Assembly (NCBI RefSeq): GCF_001580025.1
Contig: NZ_LSZO01000184.1
Coordinates: forward strand, 1 to 62,174
Length of the DNA stretch: 62,174 nt
From: Ventosimonas gracilis
GTDB lineage: Bacteria > Pseudomonadota > Gammaproteobacteria > Pseudomonadales > Pseudomonadaceae
Direction: 5' to 3'
Positions 25,998-34,290 of this stretch are shown one piece after another. The translations under genes and the position numbers were made by a program. Positions within the stretch are counted from its first letter, which is position 1. Each line of letters begins with the position of its first letter. Under the pieces are notes generated by a model. That model worked only from the letters and a program-made list of their open reading frames with translations. It ran no database searches and was not told the origin of the DNA.

Positions 25998-26480
25998 ATG
26001 TTGGGTCTTGCGTTATTTTTTATTGGCGCAGTTCTGATAGTCAATGGTGTCGGTCTAACCGGTCGAATTGATGCCAAAGACTCTGCGCCGTTTAACTTGC
26101 TGGTCGGGCTGCTCTCCCTTGCCATCAACCTGCTGGGTTTGTATCGCGCCAGTGGTGCAATGGACTACTTTGCCGTAGGCGGCGGGCTTTTGTTTGCCTT
26201 TACCTACCTTTACCTCGCCGCCGTGCAATGGTGCGGCCTTAAAGGTGTAGGGCTTGGCTGGTACTGCCTGTTTGTCGCCATCAGTGCGCTGGCTTTTGCC
26301 GCGTCTTCTGCAGATATTCGGGTTATCGGCATGTGGCTACTCTGGGCGAGCCTGTGGTTTTTCTTTTATCTCGCGCTGGGACTGGGCAAAAAACTGCCGT
26401 TTTTGGGCATCTATACGGCAGTCATCGGCATTGTGACTTGCTGGCTGCCGGGTTTACTCATGATGATGGGGAGATGGTAA
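25998..26480 (+). CDS. amiS: AmiS/UreI-family amide or urea channel
   Basis: A 160-residue membrane protein of about six or seven TM helices (MLGLALFFIGAVLIVNGVGL at the N-terminus; AMDYFAVGGGLLFAFTYLYLA). AmiS/UreI proteins are channels for short amides or urea, which suits the amidase upstream. Start at ATG 25998 with TTGGAGG six bases upstream. Its TAA overlaps the next ATG (TAATG). Confidence 0.88.
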   Translation: MLGLALFFIGAVLIVNGVGLTGRIDAKDSAPFNLLVGLLSLAINLLGLYRASGAMDYFAVGGGLLFAFTYLYLAAVQWCGLKGVGLGWYCLFVAISALAFAASSADIRVIGMWLLWASLWFFFYLALGLGKKLPFLGIYTAVIGIVTCWLPGLLMMMGRW

Positions 26481-27322
26481 TGGATGGAGCAACAGCTTTC
26501 ACTGAACAAACCGCAAAGACGGATTTTCTGGCCGCTTATCGCATTCACGAAAAACCTTTTTACCAACCAAGCGGTAACGAAATTGAGCTATACCACAAGG
26601 CTTACCAGCACCGTATGCCATTGATTCTTAAAGGCCCTACCGGCTGCGGCAAGACACGTTTTGTCGAATACATGGCGTGGAATCTCAAGCGACCGCTGGT
26701 AACACTAGCCTGCAATGAGGACATGACCGCTTCAGACTTGGTTGGGCGTTACTTGCTGGATGTAGACGGCACCGCTTGGCACGACGGCCCGTTGACACTC
26801 GCCGTACGCTACGGCGGCATCTGCTATCTGGATGAGGTGGTCGAAACGCGCCAAGACACCACGGTCGTCATCCACCCATTGACCGATGCTCGCCGCGTAT
26901 TGCCGCTGGACAAAAAAGGCGAACAGGTACAGGCGCATCCGGACTTTCAACTGGTCGTCTCCTATAACCCCGGCTATCAGAGCAGCGCCAAGGATATGAA
27001 GCCCTCCACGCGCCAGCGCTTCGGCGCGTTGGAGTTTGACTTTCCGAACGCCGAAATCGAAGCCGCCATTGTGGTGCATGAATCCGGCGTAACCGATGAA
27101 CTCGCGCGGCGCTTGGTCAGTCTGGCGCACGGCACACGGGCGTTGAAGAATCGTGGTCTTGACGAAGGCGCTTCCACACGCATGCTGATTTATGCCGGTT
27201 TATTGATGCGCGAAGGCGTATCGCCTTTGGACAGTTGCGAGATGTGCATCACCCGTGCGCTGACGGACGACCCGGACACAGCCGAAGCGCTACACCAACT
27301 GGTGCAAGCACAATTTACCTAA
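26480..27322 (+). CDS. MoxR-type AAA+ ATPase, CbbQ/NorQ family
   Basis: A 280-residue AAA+ ATPase with Walker A GPTGCGKTR, Walker B ICYLDEVVE and the NPGYQ sensor segment. The C-terminal helical domain of CbbQ/NorQ is complete (STRMLIYAGLLMREG). CbbQ/NorQ ATPases work with a vWA partner to remodel or activate metal-dependent enzymes; the vWA gene follows directly. P. aeruginosa has an AAA-type AmiB in its amidase operon, so this may fill a related slot. Its client here is unknown. Confidence 0.9.
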   Translation: MDGATAFTEQTAKTDFLAAYRIHEKPFYQPSGNEIELYHKAYQHRMPLILKGPTGCGKTRFVEYMAWNLKRPLVTLACNEDMTASDLVGRYLLDVDGTAWHDGPLTLAVRYGGICYLDEVVETRQDTTVVIHPLTDARRVLPLDKKGEQVQAHPDFQLVVSYNPGYQSSAKDMKPSTRQRFGALEFDFPNAEIEAAIVVHESGVTDELARRLVSLAHGTRALKNRGLDEGASTRMLIYAGLLMREGVSPLDSCEMCITRALTDDPDTAEALHQLVQAQFT

Positions 27323-27341
27323 AAACCGCAGAGGACTCATC

Positions 27342-29078
27342 ATGAAACAGCAGGTCATACCACTGCTGGATGAAGACAGCCGTCATTGGCAGCGTCTTTC
27401 TCTGCTCGCTACCGCGCTGGCACGTCGAACACTGGAAATGCTGCCACTGCAACGGGCAACCAGTACGGCTTCACCGCTCATCGCACGAGCACCGGCTACC
27501 CGCGCCGTGCTGGCAGCCTTGCCCAATCCATCAAAACACAACGCCCTGCCCGCCCGCCGTCTGCTACTGCCCGCAACAACCAGTGATACGCAGTCATTCG
27601 CGCTGCAACGCGCCATGCTGGTGCACGCAGCGGCGCATCTGCGCCATTCGCCCGCCGCACAGGACAGCACGCGACTAAAACCAATGGGGCTTGCCATCGT
27701 TTCAGCCATTGAAGATGCCCGGGTAGACCTCCTGATTTGCCGCGACCATCCCGGAGTGCAGCCTTGGCTGCACTCCGCCTTAGCCGCCAGGCCGGATGAT
27801 TTGGATTTAACCTTCAGTGCATTTATGGCACGTCTTGACCGCATTCTGCTGCTGCCAAACAGCCAGGACGGCAACCACTGGGTCAATAAAGCCCGCGAAC
27901 TGTTTGAGCATGCCGCACAAGAACACGGCTTGGAGGACTACGACGCATTCCGTGCGCTCGCCTCCTTACTCGCTAATGACTTGGGACAAATGCGCGTGCG
28001 TATGGATCCGCAGCATTACGCCGTACCCAGCCCGTACCGCGACGATAACAGTTATCTCTGGCAGCACCCCGAGTCGGAAACAACAGAAGAATCCTTGGTA
28101 CTGCCAGAAAACAGCACCGCCCCACCGCCGCCCGCCAGCGAAAAGCAGCCCAATATCGAACCGCAGCCGGATATGGAACTCGCCCGCTATCACTATCCCG
28201 AGTGGGATCGCCATTCGCAGCGCCTCAAAGCCGACTGGTGCACCTTGATTGACCGCCTGCCTGCCTGGCAGGGCGTGATGACCGAAGCACCTGCCAACAA
28301 ACCGTCGCCTCGCCAGCGCTTGACCTTGCTGCGCCTGCCGCAGGTACGCCAGCTCGACCGTCGCAACCGCCTGCGCCGTCAATGGGAAGGCGACGATCTG
28401 GATTTAAACGCCGCCGTCGAAGTACTGGTTGACCGCAGGCTTGGTTTGCGCCCCGACCCACGCCTGTTTATGCGCCCGGGTAAGGGACCAAAGCCCGCCA
28501 GCCTGTTGATTTTGCTGGATGTTTCCGAATCGGTGAACGACCCTGCTGCTGATGGCAGCCGCCTGCTGGACATGGAAAAACAGGCCGCCCTGCTGCTCGT
28601 CGAATCGCGTGTACAGGGCGTAGACCGGCTCGCCATCCATGCGTTCTCATCCAATACCCGTGCCGAGGTTAACTATTACCGCCTGCTGGATTTCGGCCAG
28701 CGCTGGAACCCCGTCGCCGCCGCCATGCTGCACGCCCTGCCCGGCCGCTACTCAACGCGCATGGGAGCCGCCTTGCGCCATGCCAGCCGCCTACTGCAAA
28801 GCGAACCCGAAGGCCAGCGCACCTTGCTGCTGATTACCGATGGTGCGCCGTCGGACATTGACGTACACGACAGTCGCTACTTGATTGAAGATGCCCGCCA
28901 AGCCGTACAACAGGCGAGGTTAATGGATGTGCGCTTGACTTGCCTTGCGGTGGATGGCAAGGCGGATGCTTGGGTACAGCATATTTTCGGCTGGCGTAAC
29001 TTCAGTATTGCCGAACAATCAGGTCAACTGCCGCAGCGTCTAACGCAAATGAGTGCGCGTCTTGCCTCTGGGCGCTGA
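27342..29078 (+). CDS. vWA-domain protein, NorD/CbbO-like partner of the MoxR ATPase
   Basis: A 578-residue protein. The N-terminal two thirds are helical, with a proline-rich linker near residues 255-280 (STAPPPPASEKQPN). The C-terminal von Willebrand A domain has a full MIDAS: DVSES, the Thr/Gly segment STRMGAAL and TDGAPSD. In NorQD and CbbQO pairs the vWA protein links the ATPase ring to its client. The gene starts 20 nt after the ATPase gene. Confidence 0.88.
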   Translation: MKQQVIPLLDEDSRHWQRLSLLATALARRTLEMLPLQRATSTASPLIARAPATRAVLAALPNPSKHNALPARRLLLPATTSDTQSFALQRAMLVHAAAHLRHSPAAQDSTRLKPMGLAIVSAIEDARVDLLICRDHPGVQPWLHSALAARPDDLDLTFSAFMARLDRILLLPNSQDGNHWVNKARELFEHAAQEHGLEDYDAFRALASLLANDLGQMRVRMDPQHYAVPSPYRDDNSYLWQHPESETTEESLVLPENSTAPPPPASEKQPNIEPQPDMELARYHYPEWDRHSQRLKADWCTLIDRLPAWQGVMTEAPANKPSPRQRLTLLRLPQVRQLDRRNRLRRQWEGDDLDLNAAVEVLVDRRLGLRPDPRLFMRPGKGPKPASLLILLDVSESVNDPAADGSRLLDMEKQAALLLVESRVQGVDRLAIHAFSSNTRAEVNYYRLLDFGQRWNPVAAAMLHALPGRYSTRMGAALRHASRLLQSEPEGQRTLLLITDGAPSDIDVHDSRYLIEDARQAVQQARLMDVRLTCLAVDGKADAWVQHIFGWRNFSIAEQSGQLPQRLTQMSARLASGR

Positions 29079-29090
29079 TGGCAGTAAGGC

Positions 29091-29255
29091 TTATGAATTA
29101 TTCCAACCCCGCGCGTTTTTATCGCAGCGTGCAATGCCTTTTTGGGCGCGCCTAATATCGGCGGCCTCAAAATCCGGCAAATGGCGCAAAGCGCGGCGGT
29201 AAAGGTCTCTGGCGAGGGCGGTACCGGCGTTATTTTCGCTGGGTAATACCCCCAT
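29091..29255 (-). pseudogene. Orphan C-terminal protein fragment, possible gene remnant
   Basis: An open minus frame encodes 54 residues (ARDLYRRALRHLPDFEAAD, then IRRAQKGIARCDKNARG) ending in TAA. The composition is protein-like and the helix periodicity looks TPR-like, but an in-frame TAG lies just upstream where the sequence becomes the lipoprotein remnant, so it seems to be the 3' piece of a lost gene. I do not recognise the family. Confidence 0.4.
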
Positions 29256-29287
29256 TCTTACTGAGCCGCAAGCCGGTGCTTTCTCTG

Positions 29288-29359
29288 GCTAAGTTTATTA
29301 ATGCCGAAGATAAAATCCGCGAGCTGGTTAACGAGCTTTTTCCACAAGGCTCAAGATAA
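29288..29359 (+). pseudogene. Remnant of the 3' end of the Sbal_3080-like lipoprotein gene
   Basis: The codons KFINAEDKIRELVNELFPQ followed by GSR and TAA match the end of the intact gene at 24068-24490 nearly base for base over about 60 nt. The rest of that gene is absent. The remnant and the intact copy flank the amidase operon and the orphan fragment. The gene-free stretch 29079-29469 otherwise holds only this, the fragment at 29091 and a terminator. Confidence 0.75.
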
Positions 29360-29408
29360 ACGGTTAATCCCTGTATGATTATTAAAATATTGATTTGTTC
29401 TGATTGTT

Positions 29409-29456
29409 AAAAAAAAGGACTTGCTGGATGGCTTTTAGTCCACCCGGCAAGTCCTT
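29409..29456 (-). terminator. Rho-independent terminator of pilY1
   Basis: Read on the minus strand, AAGGACTTGC (29456-29447) pairs perfectly with GCAAGTCCTT (29424-29415), with extra inner pairing, and is followed by a run of eight Ts. It lies 14 bp after the pilY1 stop. Confidence 0.85.
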
Positions 29457-29469
29457 GGATCACATCACA

Positions 29470-32400
29470 CTATTCGTCTTGCAAATCAATCCAGTAGGTT
29501 TTTTTGCCCTGTTCATCGAAAGAGCCTTTAATCTCAATAAATCCATCCAGGCCCGGTTTTACTTTCACGTAGTATTTGCCTCCCAACGCAACGAAATAAG
29601 GCGCACCCGGAAGCCCCGTTAAGCCCGTCATTGCCATTTTTCTTTCGGTAAAACCTATCTCCTCCACGGCTCGACCACTGAGCAGATTAGCCACGTAAAG
29701 ATAATTAGTACCGCTAGCAGGCTGGCAGGGATTGCTTTTAACGCCCGGCACATAAGTATTAAAAAACACTGAGCCCAATTGCGTGGTAGCGCTGGACATA
29801 ACTTTTTCGCCGTTACCGGTCAATTTAATATACCAGCCGGCTGCCTGATTATTGCTTATCGCTTGTGCAGTCTGTTCACCCTCAGCTTTTGTCAACTTGT
29901 TGGTAACATCAAGAAGTATATTATCGTCATCCAGGTTCGTCGTGGAAAACGGAGAGATGGGTACCCTGATGGAGTAAAAACGATCCTCTACGTTCGTATT
30001 CAGCGGGCGAGCGTGATAACCGCTGCCGATATTGATGGCTAACTTAGGTTGAGATCCTCGCAGCACAACCACACTCGGGGTATGGTAAAAACGTCGTCCA
30101 TTGCTGGTCTCGGCAATCACGCCCTCTTTACCGGGACCGCCATCGTCAGCAGAGACTAAAAAATCCGAAGCCAGATTACCCACTTCGCCATTCTTTAAAA
30201 ACAGTCGCCAGATCTGTCCGCCGGTATCGGCAAATATCAAGCTTTGAGCGTATTCTTTTTTCTCAATAGTCGCCATGTTGCTCATGGAGCTGTGCAGCAC
30301 GTAGACCTTACCCGGGATACTGTGCTTCATCTTGGACAAAGACAGATCATTTTGGGCGGACCAAATTAACTGACCGGTTTTGGCATTGATAATATAAATA
30401 TCGTTACCATAAGGCACGGTGTTCCTATAATTGCTCGGTATATCATCATTAGTATGGTAGCCACCTGCAAAAATCAGTACGTCTATCTCTTGTCCTTTAT
30501 CTACAATCTTGCTTTTTTGCGGTTGCGACCAAGTGTAGCCCAGCTTTTCAAAACCCGTTGTTTCTCCGCCCATAATTTTCCACAGCAGTTTGGGCTGTTT
30601 GGGTCGGGTAATATCCAGCGCATACAGGCCGCGTCCACCACGGCGCATGGTCGCGTAAGCATACACATGCTCGCCTTGGCTCGCGTCAATATTGCCATTG
30701 CCATTAATATCATTCGCCCAAACAGTGACGGTATTGTCCATACCATAGGGATGTTCGTTGCTTGCGGTAATATTTGCATTCTCTTTGAGCGTTTTAATAT
30801 TTCCCAATAGCTCGCCTGGCATAAAGGCAAATTGTTCTTCACCGTTATGGGTATCAAATAGATGTACAAAGCCTTCATTGGTACCGATAAGCGCCATTTG
30901 TCTGTCGGTGCCATTACATTGACCGCCCGTTATCGAACCATTGCAACCATAGCTAAATAAGGTCGGCGAGGAATGCAGCGGGTCGCCCATTTTTTTACTG
31001 CGTATCCAGTCAAATAATGCTTTGCGTTCGGCTGAATCGTTTACACCAATACCAATATCTTTATTGGTGATATAGTGATTACCCAACCTTAAATCATAGT
31101 GTCCTGTGTCTAAAGCAACCCCATTAGGCGAACTAGAGGGCGGCAAAGCGCCTTTATGCACAAATAACCTGCGCGCGTTGGCATTGTCGGGCAATATCGA
31201 TACCGCACCGCCTTTGTCAACCTCGCCGCCGTCGTCAGCGATGCTCCAGAAACTGCGCGCATCGCTTTTAAATGCACCGCTGGCATCATGGGCGGGATTA
31301 CCCTTTGCATCGATAGTCACGGGCGGGATGCTGTTATCCAATCCGTACTTTTTAAAATTCCCTTCCCAGTAGGCGGAACCTGCGGGTTTAAATAGCGGGT
31401 AGTATTCTTCCGGCTTATGCTCGCGCCTTGAACTGGCGCTATAGATATTTTGCGGCACGCTACTATTGACCATGGTGGCATTTTGCGCTTGCAGCGTGCT
31501 GCTGATAATTTCTTGAAAGGCGCTTAGCAAGTCATTGGCTTGATCCGCGGTGCGGTGCAAGCCCCCGCCAGCGGTAGCAATATCTTGCAGGTACTTCCTA
31601 ACCTGTTGACCTGCCGCACCGCCCAATGCATTTAAAGCAAAACCAATAGTATGGGTTGTAATAAATTGGTTGCCCGGTAGTGGCGACTGGTCGGTGGTTT
31701 TCATCCAACGGGCAATATCTGGCGCACAACGTTCGCTAGCATTGGTACGATCATCACAGCTTTTGCCAATCAAGTTCTCTATGGCAGAAACATCCACCTT
31801 CATATTGGCTTGGCCGTCGGTCAACATCACCAGATGAGTGGGCTGGCATTCCTGTGTAATAGGGCTTGGGCTACTGTTGGGCTTAATGGCCCATGCATCG
31901 TGTTTGTTTGGCGCATTGGTTAAATAACGCGCCGCATCGTAAAGGCTCATGGTGGCCGGAGTGTTGTTGCTAGGTGTTAATTGATTGACTCTCATTTTTG
32001 CAACGTTGCGAACACTAGGGCTCATTGCTTGAACTGGCATGGATACTCTTGGAGGAGCATTATTCCAAGTAGGATGAGCATATGTACCTGGCGGACAAAG
32101 ACGGCCATAAGCATAATTCCTAACATCACGCCCATATATAGAATACTCATTTGTACACTCCCACCCTATATGCTGAGTATTATTGCGCAAAGACATTAGA
32201 CCGATATTAACGCTGTTATTTTCAAAACTATCCAGCAATGTATTCATGGTGGCTTTCAGCACCTGGATACGCTGTCTTCTATCCGTCCCTGGACACCTAT
32301 AATCAGCCGGACGTTGATCGTTTAGCATACAACCATCCATCGACCCCGAATCATCCAGCACAAAAAAGATATTGGGCTTTACATCACTGGCTGGAGCGCC

Positions 32401-32502
32401 AAAGAAAATATCCGTATCGTCCGCATAACTTAAACTGCCTTGCAGCAATAACCCTGCCCCGAGCAGAGCCTTTATTGTGCGCGGTAATGTTTTATTCAGC
32501 AT
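29470..32502 (-). CDS. pilY1: PilY1/PilC-like type IV pilus tip adhesin
   Basis: A 1010-residue exported protein with a Sec signal (LLGAGLLLQGSLSYA). An N-terminal vWA-like domain follows: VLDDSGSM is the MIDAS start, and TDGQA lies near residue 230. The C-terminal half is the PilY1 beta-propeller with the calcium-loop-like DINGNGNID. It primes pilus assembly with minor pilins and mediates adhesion or mechanosensing. It is nearer neisserial PilC in length than the roughly 1160-residue Pseudomonas PilY1. Followed by a strong terminator and preceded by a pilX-like gene. Confidence 0.92.
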   Translation of the reverse strand: MLNKTLPRTIKALLGAGLLLQGSLSYADDTDIFFGAPASDVKPNIFFVLDDSGSMDGCMLNDQRPADYRCPGTDRRQRIQVLKATMNTLLDSFENNSVNIGLMSLRNNTQHIGWECTNEYSIYGRDVRNYAYGRLCPPGTYAHPTWNNAPPRVSMPVQAMSPSVRNVAKMRVNQLTPSNNTPATMSLYDAARYLTNAPNKHDAWAIKPNSSPSPITQECQPTHLVMLTDGQANMKVDVSAIENLIGKSCDDRTNASERCAPDIARWMKTTDQSPLPGNQFITTHTIGFALNALGGAAGQQVRKYLQDIATAGGGLHRTADQANDLLSAFQEIISSTLQAQNATMVNSSVPQNIYSASSRREHKPEEYYPLFKPAGSAYWEGNFKKYGLDNSIPPVTIDAKGNPAHDASGAFKSDARSFWSIADDGGEVDKGGAVSILPDNANARRLFVHKGALPPSSSPNGVALDTGHYDLRLGNHYITNKDIGIGVNDSAERKALFDWIRSKKMGDPLHSSPTLFSYGCNGSITGGQCNGTDRQMALIGTNEGFVHLFDTHNGEEQFAFMPGELLGNIKTLKENANITASNEHPYGMDNTVTVWANDINGNGNIDASQGEHVYAYATMRRGGRGLYALDITRPKQPKLLWKIMGGETTGFEKLGYTWSQPQKSKIVDKGQEIDVLIFAGGYHTNDDIPSNYRNTVPYGNDIYIINAKTGQLIWSAQNDLSLSKMKHSIPGKVYVLHSSMSNMATIEKKEYAQSLIFADTGGQIWRLFLKNGEVGNLASDFLVSADDGGPGKEGVIAETSNGRRFYHTPSVVVLRGSQPKLAINIGSGYHARPLNTNVEDRFYSIRVPISPFSTTNLDDDNILLDVTNKLTKAEGEQTAQAISNNQAAGWYIKLTGNGEKVMSSATTQLGSVFFNTYVPGVKSNPCQPASGTNYLYVANLLSGRAVEEIGFTERKMAMTGLTGLPGAPYFVALGGKYYVKVKPGLDGFIEIKGSFDEQGKKTYWIDLQDE

Positions 32503-32571
32503 AACTTCTTCCCTTTAAAGCGAATGTAAACACCCTTTATTACTCGCAAGAACACGAGAGAACTTGCAACG

Positions 32572-33039
32572 CTAGCAATCTCGCTCTTCTGTCAAGACGC
32601 ATTGCACCGACAAAAGATAACCCTGTTGATGGGTAGCAACATGGTTTAAATGAATACCCTTACTGGTAATAGCGAAACAAATATCCGATCGCTCATTACC
32701 GCACTGCACCCGCTCAACGGTCACTTCATAACCATACTCATCGGTTAATGTGCAAGTATTGCTCCAAGCGGCAAAGCTGCCCGCTCGTGCACAGAGCTGC
32801 TTTTTATCACCAACTTTTAAAGGGCCGTCCCCCGCATTTTTGTTTAAGCGCAAAACGGCGGCGGTAATGCCGTTTTCAGCCGCTTGAAAGGCTTGGTTTT
32901 GTTGTTGCAGATTACTGCTCATGCGTTGTTGTAGGGTTGCCGTGCGCGCAGAGGTAAGCGCAAGTACCGTGAGCAGCAGTAATAGAACCAACGCAACCAA
33001 CAAGGTTGCACCACGTTGCTTTTTTTGAGGACTTTTCAT
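32572..33039 (-). CDS. PilX-like minor pilin
   Basis: A 155-residue protein from ATG 33039. The type III prepilin leader KSPQKKQRG is followed by the hydrophobic helix ATLLVALVLLLLLTVLAL, with cleavage expected after Gly. A PilX_N-like stretch (RTATLQQRMSSNLQQQNQAFQAAENG) follows; cysteines in the C-terminal half could pair. It lacks the Glu5 of major pilins, as do many PilX proteins. It is paired with pilY1 69 bp downstream; no fimT, pilV, pilW or pilE lies here. Confidence 0.82.
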   Translation of the reverse strand: MKSPQKKQRGATLLVALVLLLLLTVLALTSARTATLQQRMSSNLQQQNQAFQAAENGITAAVLRLNKNAGDGPLKVGDKKQLCARAGSFAAWSNTCTLTDEYGYEVTVERVQCGNERSDICFAITSKGIHLNHVATHQQGYLLSVQCVLTEERDC

Positions 33040-33139
33040 GTGAGACCCAATTTCCGTAAACAGCATGGAAAACAACTGGGTTAAATGAGGCGGGGCTATA
33101 GAGGTGCTGAGCTTCCTTCTCATCTAACACTTACTACCT

Positions 33140-33161
33140 CTAGCGCTAGCGCTAGCGCTAG
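33140..33161. repeat. CTAGCG tandem palindrome upstream of pilX
   Basis: Three CTAGCG units plus CTAG make a perfect 22-bp palindrome, with a further GCGCTAG at 33164-33170 and GTGCTAG just after. It lies about 100 bp upstream of the pilX start, in the interval from the LysR gene. It could be an operator, a cruciform or a slippage product. Confidence 0.6.
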
Positions 33162-33289
33162 GCGCGCTAGAAAGTGCTAGGGAACAAAAACTACATCTTT
33201 GTTCTGTAAAAGCAAGCCAAATACCCCGAAGCTGTTTAATTATCCGACAAGCGGCAGAGGCTCCAATTTATCGGGCGCTTGCAGGATTT

Positions 33290-34213
33290 TTACCCGCCCT
33301 CACCATGTTCGCGGGCAAGGTGCGCTTTGCAGTATTCGACAAACAAGCGCACCGGCTTGCTCGGTGGATTGCTTTTAAGCCAGGCGGCGACAAGGCCTGA
33401 GCCTTCGACCGGTTCGGCAAGTGGCAGACAAGCCAAGGTTTTACCGTCGTAAGTGATATTGGATTTGGGATGTGTGACCAACAGGGAAAAACCAAAACCT
33501 TGGCCGACCATGCCGCGCACCATTTCAATCGAAGGCGAAGCAAAGACGATATTGGGCGTAAGTCCTGCCTGTTCAAACAGACTGACAAAGTAGCGGCTGG
33601 AAGGCGGCACATCGAGCAAAATCATCGGCTGCTTGGCAAGCTCGTGCAGCGAAACCCGCTGCTGCATGGCGAACGGATGTTCCATCGGCAGCAGCACATA
33701 GGGTTGCTGCGGCGGCATCAAGGGTTCGCATTCAATACTGTTATCGAGTTCGTGGGCGTAGAAAATCACCAAATCAAAGCGCCCGTTGGCAAGGCCGTGC
33801 AACAGTTCCTGCTGCTCGCCGTCGCGTAGATGAACTTGCAACTGCGGATGCTGCTGGCGGAAAGCGGCCAGCAACGGTGGCAAATACAAAGGTGCGACGG
33901 TTTCAAAGCAGCCGATATCAATCTGCCCTCTGATGCTGTCGTTATCGGCCAATACCTCCTGTTCAAAACCACGCGCATAGCGCAGCAGGTCACAGGCGCG
34001 TTGATAAAAACGCTGCCCGGCCGGGGTCAATGAGATTCCTTGGGCGTGATGACGGATAAGCAGTTGCAATTCAAAATGCTCTTCGAGCGCCTTGATCGCA
34101 CTGGAAATCGACGGCTGTGCGATATACAGCTTACGCGAAGCCTCGGCCACGCTGCCGGATTCCACCGTGGTGACAAAGTATTTAAGTTGGCGCAAGGTGT
34201 AGGAAACGGCCAT
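33290..34213 (-). CDS. LysR-family transcriptional regulator
   Basis: A 307-residue LTTR: the N-terminal winged HTH is YTLRQLKYFVTTVESGSVAEASRKLYIAQPSISSAIK, and the effector domain (about 92-295) has the usual DLVIFY strand. The nearest genes are the pilX/pilY1 pair and the LPS block, so its target is not evident from context. Confidence 0.92.
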   Translation of the reverse strand: MAVSYTLRQLKYFVTTVESGSVAEASRKLYIAQPSISSAIKALEEHFELQLLIRHHAQGISLTPAGQRFYQRACDLLRYARGFEQEVLADNDSIRGQIDIGCFETVAPLYLPPLLAAFRQQHPQLQVHLRDGEQQELLHGLANGRFDLVIFYAHELDNSIECEPLMPPQQPYVLLPMEHPFAMQQRVSLHELAKQPMILLDVPPSSRYFVSLFEQAGLTPNIVFASPSIEMVRGMVGQGFGFSLLVTHPKSNITYDGKTLACLPLAEPVEGSGLVAAWLKSNPPSKPVRLFVEYCKAHLAREHGEGG

Positions 34214-34263
34214 TTTTTATATCCATTTCATCTTATTGGCTGCGTACCTTAGCATTTTTATCT

Positions 34264-34279
34264 CTCCCGTAAACGGGAG
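34264..34279. repeat. REP-like palindrome after dnpA
   Basis: CTCCCGT (34264-34270) and ACGGGAG (34273-34279) form a perfect hairpin 12 bp beyond the stop of the PIG-L gene; part of the dispersed CTCTCCCGT/ACGGGAGAG family. Confidence 0.5.
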
Positions 34280-34290
34280 GGGAAGCCCGT

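Noticed and set aside
33140-33170. CRISPR-like array
   Set aside because: The units are contiguous 6-mers without spacers.
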